Assembly (NCBI GenBank): GCA_002328585.1
Contig: DCUV01000056.1
Coordinates: forward strand, 1 to 32,874
Length of the DNA: 32,874 bases
Direction: 5' to 3'
Source: Spirochaetia bacterium UBA2205
Lineage (GTDB): Bacteria; Spirochaetota; UBA4802; UB4802
Position numbers and translations under genes: made by a program. This document shows, piece after piece, positions 1-4,512 of this stretch. How positions within the stretch are numbered: the first letter of the stretch is position 1; each line of letters begins with the position of its first letter. Below the pieces are notes generated by a model that saw only the letters and a list, made by a program, of their open reading frames with translations, made no database searches and had not been told where the DNA came from.

Positions 1-916
1 AGCTGTGATCAAGAACATACAGCGCTAATGAGGTATTGAGCGCCAATAGCTTGCTTAACGCCTGCGGTTTTTTTGACTGTATGATATCAATGAAAAGCGT
101 TGCATTTTCCTGAGGCGTTTTGTCATAGGGTATGCTGCTGGATTCCTGTACTGTGATAAAATCCTCCGGATTTATAACCATGGTGGTGCTGTTATTGTCC
201 TGTATCTCAACAACTGTGGTTGGGTGTACCGGTGATATTTCATCCATCCCGTTGGTTGAAGAATACAAAACAAGCCGCTCATAACCTAACGGCATGGCTG
301 CTTTTGAATAAACCTCCAGAAACGAAGGATGGAATACACCAATCATCTGCTTCTTTGGTTGAAGCGGGTTGGTCAATGGTCCTAAATAATTGAATATGGT
401 TCTGACTCCCAACTGTTTGCGTACAGGGGCAGCATGTTTCATTGCAGGATGATAATTAGGTGCAAATAAAAAGATAAATTTTGTTTTATTGAAATAACGG
501 GTGGCTTCTTCTCCTGATAAATGGACAGGGATATTGAGCGCTTCATAGAAATCAGCCGATCCGCTTTTGCTTGTTACTGATCGGTTGCCATGTTTTGCAA
601 TTGCATACCCCATGGCATTGAGTATGATTGCAACTGCGCTGGAGATATTGAACGATCGTGAGTTGTCACCGCCTGTGCCGCATGTATCAAAAACATGCTC
701 GGTGATGGGAAGGCTCACGGCATATTTGCGCATTGATTTTATTGCTCCTGCTATCTCCTCAGGTTGCTCTTTGCGCACCTTCATTGCTGCAACCACTGCG
801 GCTAATGAAATCTCTGAAATCTGTCCATTAAATATAGCATCAAAGAGATACTCTGACTGGTCCATAGACAGGGTGCTACCTTCAATTGTCTGTGTGATAA
901 GCTCGTTTGTATTCAT
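1..916 (-). CDS. trpD: Anthranilate phosphoribosyltransferase, 3' end cut by the window
   Basis: Transfers the phosphoribosyl group of PRPP to anthranilate, the second committed step of tryptophan synthesis (cytoplasm). I translated the minus strand by hand. The PRPP-binding motif DTCGTGGDNSRSFNIS and the family motif KHGNRSVTSKSGSAD are intact, and the last visible residues (ALSKLLALNTSLALYV) match the C-terminal part of the family. About 305 residues are visible, against a usual length near 340, so roughly 35 residues lie beyond position 1. The start is ATG at 914-916 with a strong AGGAGGA site at 921-927. This start lies 35 nt inside the end of trpG, which implies translational coupling. 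It is the third gene of the trpE-trpG-trpD unit under the leader at 2991-3175. No frameshift was seen. Confidence 0.95.
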   Translation of the reverse strand, partial: MNTNELITQTIEGSTLSMDQSEYLFDAIFNGQISEISLAAVVAAMKVRKEQPEEIAGAIKSMRKYAVSLPITEHVFDTCGTGGDNSRSFNISSAVAIILNAMGYAIAKHGNRSVTSKSGSADFYEALNIPVHLSGEEATRYFNKTKFIFLFAPNYHPAMKHAAPVRKQLGVRTIFNYLGPLTNPLQPKKQMIGVFHPSFLEVYSKAAMPLGYERLVLYSSTNGMDEISPVHPTTVVEIQDNNSTTMVINPEDFITVQESSSIPYDKTPQENATLFIDIIQSKKPQALSKLLALNTSLALYVLDHS

Positions 917-1475
917 AAGCTCCTCCTATAAAATTTTTTACTATCTGCATCCCATATTCTGATGCATATGATTCGGGATGAAACTGTACACCCCAGATAA
1001 ATCTATGGTTATGCGACAGCGCCATAATCTCGCCATCGACTGAATGGGCACATACTGAAAGGCATGGCGGAAAATCCTTGCTGCTGACTGCAAGCGAATG
1101 ATACCGTACTGCGGTGAATGTCCTGGGGATGTTTTCAAAAAGTTTACTGCCGTCATGTTCTATGATATCGGTTTTGCCATGCATGATAGTTTTTGCATGA
1201 ACTATCGTACCGCCAAAAACATAGGCAATAGCCTGCATCCCCAGACATACGCCTAATAGTGGTGTGGTGGTTGCCTGTTGAATGGCTGCGATGGTAGTGC
1301 CGGAATTTTGTGGTGAGGAGGGACCCGGTGAAAGTATAATACCGGTATAGCGTTCCAATGGTATAGAATCGATTGGTTCATCATTTTTATAAATGACAAC
1401 CTCCTGCTGTAAAACACGCAGATATTCAACCAGATTATAGGTAAACGAATCATAGTTATCGATAATACAAAACAT
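882..1475 (-). CDS. trpG: Anthranilate synthase component II (glutamine amidotransferase)
   Basis: Class I glutamine amidotransferase subunit that releases ammonia from glutamine for TrpE. At 197 aa it has the usual length. The N-terminal MFCIIDNYDSFTYNL motif, oxyanion-strand motif SPGPSSPQNSG (about 49-59), nucleophile Cys77 in LGVCLGMQ, and catalytic His166/Glu168 in GVQFHPES are all present. Its ATG shares one base (1475) with the TAA stop of trpE (TAATG), and its 3' end overlaps trpD by 35 nt, so the three cistrons are tightly coupled. PabA is the main alternative name, because the family is shared with p-aminobenzoate synthase. The trpE-trpD context favours the tryptophan role. Confidence 0.95.
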   Translation of the reverse strand: MFCIIDNYDSFTYNLVEYLRVLQQEVVIYKNDEPIDSIPLERYTGIILSPGPSSPQNSGTTIAAIQQATTTPLLGVCLGMQAIAYVFGGTIVHAKTIMHGKTDIIEHDGSKLFENIPRTFTAVRYHSLAVSSKDFPPCLSVCAHSVDGEIMALSHNHRFIWGVQFHPESYASEYGMQIVKNFIGGAYEYKRAYHTDN

Positions 1476-2968
1476 TATACTGTCTCCTTCATCGATGAGT
1501 TTACTTTTGCAAATGGCAGGCTAACCGCCAGTGCTTGAAGTTTATTGATGATTTCATTGTATTCATTGAACGGTATGCTGTCATAAACAATCCCTGCACC
1601 AGCCTGCATATACGACACCTGAGGCGAAAACACAGCAGTGCGAATGGTAATGCAGGTATCCATTGTATTGTTAAAACCAAGGTAGCCAACACATCCTGCA
1701 TAGATACCGCGAGGGCTATCTTCAATCTGGTCAATTATTTCAATGGCACGCACCTTGGGCGCGCCGCTTACCGTCCCGGCGGGGAATGTATGTTTTAAAA
1801 CGTCGGTGAGGCTTGCGTCATGATGTAGCAGCGCTTCAACCATTGACACTAAATGGATCACATGCGAATAATCTTCAGGTTGCATAAACTGGGTAACATG
1901 CAACGAACCGGGTTGTGCAATCATGCTCAAATCGTTGCGCGCTAAATCAACCAGCATCAGGTGCTCGGCACGTTCTTTTGCGTTATGGAGCAGCAATGTT
2001 TTTTGCATGGCATTCCCGGTTTTTGTTTTTTTCTGGGCGATAGTTCCTGCTATGGGGCGCAGCATTGCAGTATTGTTGCACACCTTGACATGAATCTCCG
2101 GCGAACTGCCGGCAATATGAAGGTCATTGTATTTCATATAAAACATATACGGCGATGGATTTACCTGACGCAGCTTCAGGTAAAAGCGGTATGGGTCTAC
2201 CGCCTCATTGATGAGAGCACGCATGCTCAGCACAATTTGCAATGCCTCTCCATCTTCTATGAGCGTTTTTGCTTTTGTAACATCATCCATAAACTTTTTT
2301 GCTGAGGTTTGAAATTCTATTGGAATAGTGTCCGAGTATGCAGGAAGATAGGGAAGTGATGTATGCTGTATAACATGAATGATATCGTCTTCAAGCTTGC
2401 AAAGATGTTCGATGGCGTTGTTGTATGCACCATCAACCGAATTATTATCCGTATAGATGCTGGTAGCGATGTAGTAGATGTTGTACTTGTTATCGTAGCA
2501 TATAAAATCATCAATATGATGCAAAACCATAAGGGGATGGACACAATCCTCATGGATGCGCTGGCGTAAATGTCCTGTGTAATTTACCATATCGTAGGCA
2601 AAGTATCCTGAAAGCCCGCCATTGTATAAGCCAAAACGCGGATTGGATGGTGAGCGGTAGCGGGCAATATAATCATCAATAAATTTGAAAGGTTCAGTGC
2701 AATGTATTATTTTTTTAGAGTAACTATCGCCAATAATAATGTGAGGAGGTGTAAAGACGATAGTTGCTTGTGGATTAAATCCTAAAAATGAAAACCTGCT
2801 TTGTTTTTTATTTTGTTTTGCACTCTCAAGGAAAATAACATCGCCTTTTTCAATGAATGATTTCAAAAGCAAAAGCAATCCGGGCTCTGCAATGTTGAGC
2901 TTTTTATAGATTGGTATGCGGTTGTAGTGCTTGCTTAACTTTTTGTACTGCTCCAATGTTGGGTACAC
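1475..2968 (-). CDS. trpE: Anthranilate synthase component I
   Basis: Converts chorismate and ammonia to anthranilate, the first committed step of tryptophan synthesis. The 497-residue protein has the full N-terminal regulatory and C-terminal chorismate-binding domains. The FLES element at about 46-49 fits the tryptophan feedback-site motif, and PSPYMFYM (271-278), GSSPE (287-291), RPIAGT (304-309), KERAEH...DLARND, PAGTVSGAPK (396-405) and the C-terminal GAGIV are the conserved active-site blocks. The start is GTG at 2966-2968 with an AAGGAG site just upstream. Expression is probably controlled by the leader peptide and tandem terminators at 2991-3175, with feedback inhibition of the enzyme as a second layer. 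First gene of the trp unit, overlapping trpG by one base. Confidence 0.96.
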   Translation of the reverse strand: MYPTLEQYKKLSKHYNRIPIYKKLNIAEPGLLLLLKSFIEKGDVIFLESAKQNKKQSRFSFLGFNPQATIVFTPPHIIIGDSYSKKIIHCTEPFKFIDDYIARYRSPSNPRFGLYNGGLSGYFAYDMVNYTGHLRQRIHEDCVHPLMVLHHIDDFICYDNKYNIYYIATSIYTDNNSVDGAYNNAIEHLCKLEDDIIHVIQHTSLPYLPAYSDTIPIEFQTSAKKFMDDVTKAKTLIEDGEALQIVLSMRALINEAVDPYRFYLKLRQVNPSPYMFYMKYNDLHIAGSSPEIHVKVCNNTAMLRPIAGTIAQKKTKTGNAMQKTLLLHNAKERAEHLMLVDLARNDLSMIAQPGSLHVTQFMQPEDYSHVIHLVSMVEALLHHDASLTDVLKHTFPAGTVSGAPKVRAIEIIDQIEDSPRGIYAGCVGYLGFNNTMDTCITIRTAVFSPQVSYMQAGAGIVYDSIPFNEYNEIINKLQALAVSLPFAKVNSSMKETV

Positions 2969-2990
2969 GGTAAACTCCTTACGCTGTAAA

Positions 2991-3025
2991 ATAAAAAAGC
3001 CGTGGATTTTTTAAACCCACGGCTT
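2991..3025 (-). terminator. Second intrinsic terminator of the trp leader (T2)
   Basis: On the minus strand, AAGCCGTGG (3025-3017) pairs perfectly with CCACGGCTT (3005-2997), giving a 9-bp GC-rich stem with an 11-nt AT-rich loop, followed by a T-rich run (2996-2991 and on). It lies about 25 nt before the trpE GTG, so it would stop transcription before the operon. Its 5' arm is nearly identical to that of the upstream terminator at 3046-3076 and can instead pair with that terminator's 3' arm. Confidence 0.8.
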
Positions 3026-3045
3026 ACGGAATATACCGGATCAAT

Positions 3046-3076
3046 AAAAAACCGTGGGTTTAATGCCCACCCACGG
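3046..3076 (-). terminator. First intrinsic terminator of the trp leader (T1, classical 3:4 hairpin)
   Basis: CCGTGGGT (3076-3069) pairs perfectly with ACCCACGG (3059-3052) around a 9-nt loop, followed at once by six T (3051-3046). Its 5' half overlaps GGTGGGC (3071-3065), which can pair with GTCCACC (3116-3110) in the leader-peptide region. Formation is therefore mutually exclusive with an antiterminator, as in classical trp attenuation. Confidence 0.8.
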
Positions 3077-3132
3077 CTTTAAAATATAGTATTGCACAAT
3101 AGCCTATCAGGTGGACATCATAGTGGTCCACC
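3065..3132 (-). promoter_or_regulatory. trp attenuator pause hairpin (1:2) and antiterminator (2:3)
   Basis: Segment 1 is GGTGGAC (3132-3126), covering the last two Trp codons. Segment 2 is GTCCACC (3116-3110), which pairs perfectly with segment 1 across a 9-nt loop. Segment 2 can instead pair over 7 bp (one G-U) with segment 3, GGTGGGC (3071-3065), which is part of terminator T1. A ribosome stalled on the Trp codons would cover segment 1, free segment 2 and favour the 2:3 antiterminator. The segments are read directly. The switching behaviour is inferred from the well-known enterobacterial trp and his leader mechanism. Confidence 0.75.
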
Positions 3133-3175
3133 ACCAGTTATTATTTGTTGTGAATGATATACTATACATGTTCAT
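3107..3175 (-). CDS. trpL: trp operon leader peptide with three tandem Trp codons
   Basis: A 22-codon frame from ATG at 3173-3175 to TGA at 3107-3109. It reads MNMYSISFTTNNN, then WWW (codons at 3136-3128), then TTMMST. Three adjacent Trp codons directly upstream of a pause hairpin, an antiterminator and a terminator, with trpE next, are the hallmark of a ribosome-stalling attenuator. The stop codon lies just past segment 2 of the pause hairpin, as expected for a ribosome that masks segment 2 when tryptophan is plentiful. The ribosome site is weak (only AAGA upstream), and initiation at the third codon, also ATG, is possible. Confidence 0.8.
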   Translation of the reverse strand: MNMYSISFTTNNNWWWTTMMST

Positions 3176-3214
3176 ATTTTCTTAACAATATCTTCGACTT
3201 TGCAACGAAAAATC

Positions 3215-3243
3215 ATAATAGTGACAAGAAATCACAATTTAAA
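3215..3243 (-). promoter_or_regulatory. Candidate trp operon promoter
   Basis: On the minus strand, a -10-like TATTAT (3220-3215) lies 17 nt after a weak -35-like TTTAAA (3243-3238). It would start RNA about 33 nt before the leader-peptide ATG. A better -35 match, TTGACA at 3254-3249, lacks a well-spaced -10 partner. TGACAA (3253-3248) and TTGTCA form an inverted repeat here that could be an operator. Read-through from the upstream selenoprotein genes is also possible. Confidence 0.25.
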
Positions 3244-3254
3244 AATTTGTCAAT

Positions 3255-3407
3255 TTATTTTTTATCATTATGTTGATTTTTATCAGCGCTCTGTTCCACA
3301 GGGCAGCTACTGGATAGTCAGGTCCGTATGCCAATTTTTGGAAAAACCCAGATATTTAATGCAAACCACAATGCCATCAGTATCAAAAACCAGATTGCCT
3401 CTTTCAT
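3255..3407 (-). CDS. Candidate small membrane selenoprotein (TULSSSC motif)
   Basis: A 50-residue frame that is continuous only if the TGA at 3320-3318 is read as selenocysteine (residue 30). ATG at 3405-3407 follows a strong AAGGAG site with 7-nt spacing. Residues 1-29 are one hydrophobic helix (MKEAIWFLILMALWFALN...) ending in FPKIGIRT. Then comes Sec30-LSSS-Cys35 and a short polar tail ending at TAA (3255-3257). After the TGA there are 20 nt, then a CTGT-GGA-ACAG hairpin (3301-3291). Its G-containing apical loop and distance fit the general bacterial SECIS rules. The gene follows the HesB-like selenoprotein by 24 nt, so the two are probably co-transcribed. A Sec/Cys pair just outside a single helix suggests membrane-bound redox or metal chemistry, which is inference. 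I cannot name the family. The alternative is a 29-residue peptide ending at the TGA. Confidence 0.65.
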
Positions 3408-3431
3408 AAAAAAACTCCTTTGCACTATACG

Positions 3432-3737
3432 TTAACTACATGATGCTCCCGTGTCGACAACAAACCCGGCACCATAGGGTGTTTCAACAAAATCAATGGT
3501 GATAGCAGTATCGCTTACAAAAAACCGTGCGATATCATTGTCATACAGTACCGGTATATCATTTGCTATTACTTTTATATCGCTGGTATTTTCTGACTCA
3601 TCCAGAGCCAGTCCCAATCGGGGACCGCCTCATCCAATCCCTGATAAAACAAGGCGTAGCGCTGGTTGTTTAAACTCGTCGCCTTTAGTAGCATCCAGTA
3701 TTTTATTCTTTGCACTGTCAGTGATAGTTATATTCAT
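3432..3737 (-). CDS. HesB/IscA-like selenoprotein with in-frame TGA
   Basis: A 101-residue frame from ATG 3735-3737 (AAGGAA site upstream) to TAA 3432-3434, crossing one in-frame TGA at 3632-3630 (residue 36). The translation on both sides is one coherent HesB/Fe-S-biosynthesis-type domain: MNITITDSAKNKILDA..., then GIG-U-GGPRLGLALDE, then ...DTGASCS. The TGA sits exactly where IscA/HesB proteins carry their first conserved Cys, and HesB-like selenoproteins with Sec at this site are an established bacterial family. A 7-bp stem (3611-3605 with 3599-3593, one G-U) with loop TGGAT begins 18 nt after the TGA and fits bacterial SECIS geometry. Likely role: a metal or Fe-S related redox protein. 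The C-terminal Cys-x-Cys pair is reduced to one Cys (Cys100). Confidence 0.82.
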
Positions 3738-3762
3738 AATTATTTCCTTTTAAGATATTTAG

Positions 3763-3799
3763 ATAGTATTAAAATACTATAAATTTTATATATTTCCAA
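3763..3799 (-). promoter_or_regulatory. Candidate promoter with overlapping palindrome for the selenoprotein pair
   Basis: On the minus strand, TTGGAA (3799-3794) is followed after 17 nt by TATTTT (3776-3771), a weak sigma-70-like pair about 35-60 nt before the HesB-like ATG. The -10 lies inside a palindrome with perfect 8-bp arms, ATAGTATT (3763-3770) and AATACTAT (3773-3780), separated by 2 nt. This layout would suit a repressor site. The function is inferred, and AT-rich sequence makes chance palindromes likely. Confidence 0.3.
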
Positions 3800-3811
3800 T
3801 TATTTTATTGG

Positions 3812-3859
3812 TTATTGCAAATATTCTAAATCGGCAATGTCTTTAGCCCTGCCGGCAGC
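3812..3859 (-). pseudogene. C-terminal remnant of a nucleotidyltransferase-like gene
   Basis: The minus strand reads AAGRAKDIADLEYLQ then TAA (3814-3812). This resembles the last residues of small nucleotidyltransferase-type proteins (AAGRxKDLADLE...) that commonly follow the small partner gene found just upstream here. No open frame of useful length precedes it, so nearly all of the gene appears deleted. The identification rests on a short motif only. Confidence 0.35.
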
Positions 3860-4038
3860 TATTTTTTTTCATCAATCTCAAAAATTCTATAAAGTCGGGA
3901 TGAAGTTCCTTCATACTATTGTTTTCGCAATTCCTCAACAATTGCAAGCCGTTGCAGTGGTGTAAGTGATTTATACAATGCTATCTCGTCACGTTTAGCT
4001 TTTTCAAAGGTATGAAATATCTTAATTATTTTTTCCAT
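3859..4038 (-). pseudogene. Small partner protein of a toxin-antitoxin-like cassette, interrupted by TAG
   Basis: From ATG 4036-4038 the frame gives 40 residues (MEKIIKIFHTFEKAKRDEIA...EELRKQ), an amber TAG at 3918-3916, then 18 further residues (YEGTSSRLYRIFEIDEKK) to TAG at 3861-3859. Ignoring the first TAG, the whole looks like a short protein family with pattern F-x-S/T-F-E-x-A...SLTPxxRL...LRxQYxG...RLxRVF. I recall it as the small gene beside nucleotidyltransferase-like (AbiEii/DUF6036-like) genes. No convincing ribosome site was seen. Most likely a decayed gene, since the partner is also almost entirely deleted. Confidence 0.45.
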
Positions 4039-4359
4039 AAACTTTATATACTGTGTATAGCAGTATTTTCATTATTTTGTGATAGCATAAAGTATGGTAT
4101 CCTATATAAGGTTTTTATAGTCACATGGTCGAAGCGATTGGTCAAGGATACTATTTTCAGTACTGGTGATTTATTGCAGCAATGTGTATTACCAGCGTTG
4201 TTTATAGTTGACATCTGGACAAAAAGAAAATACTATATATACATTATTGTATAAGTTTTTATATGAGGGAAAACAATACACTTTCATGGTAACTATCGAA
4301 CATGAAAAGCAGTACAATACTCCTTTTTATGAAAATATTATCAATGAGGGTACCAAGTC
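4039..4359. other. Intergenic stretch without recognisable gene
   Basis: About 320 nt of AT-rich sequence between the decayed cassette (minus strand) and the HEPN-like fragment (plus strand). The only long frame (4012-4254, plus) has no ribosome site and no recognisable motif. No terminator, tRNA or repeat was seen. Given the remnants on both sides, this is probably decayed mobile or accessory DNA. Confidence 0.4.
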
Positions 4360-4509
4360 ATGACATTGACAGCCAAAGATAAAAAACTTTTGAGCCAATT
4401 AAGAATGCAAAAAGCAAAAGATTTTTTAGATGATTCACGTGATTCATATACCAACGCTGTGTCAATAATCCAGACTATAGAGAATGCAGAAAAGGATATA
4501 CTGCTATAG
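4360..4509 (+). pseudogene. HEPN-domain-like fragment, probably internally deleted
   Basis: A 49-residue frame starting MTLTAKDKKLLSQLRMQKAK, with a GAGGG site about 10 nt upstream. The first 32 residues look like the start of HEPN-domain proteins (R-x-x-KAK-x-x-L-x-D-A/S). The last residues (IIQTIENAEKDILL) resemble a HEPN C-terminus. The central catalytic part (R-x4-6-H) is missing, so an internal deletion is likely. The frame ends 3 nt before the convergent stop of the Lon gene at 4513. It could also be a genuine short peptide. Confidence in the HEPN assignment is low. Confidence 0.35.
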
Positions 4510-4512
4510 TAT

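Noticed and set aside
3200..3409. 69-codon plus-strand frame
   Set aside because: It is the antisense of the candidate one-helix selenoprotein, has no ribosome site and shows no family resemblance.
3630..3632. TGA in the HesB-like gene as evidence of a pseudogene or an altered genetic code
   Set aside because: Other genes here end in TGA, so the code is standard. The frame and domain are intact on both sides and the TGA sits exactly at the conserved Cys, with a hairpin downstream.
3859..4038. Reading the internal TAG as pyrrolysine or suppressed amber
   Set aside because: The partner gene is almost fully deleted and no other in-frame TAG was seen in the window, so decay is the simpler explanation.
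4012..4254. 80-codon plus-strand frame with a hydrophobic start
   Set aside because: No ribosome site, partly antisense to the decayed cassette, AT-rich composition, no recognisable motif.
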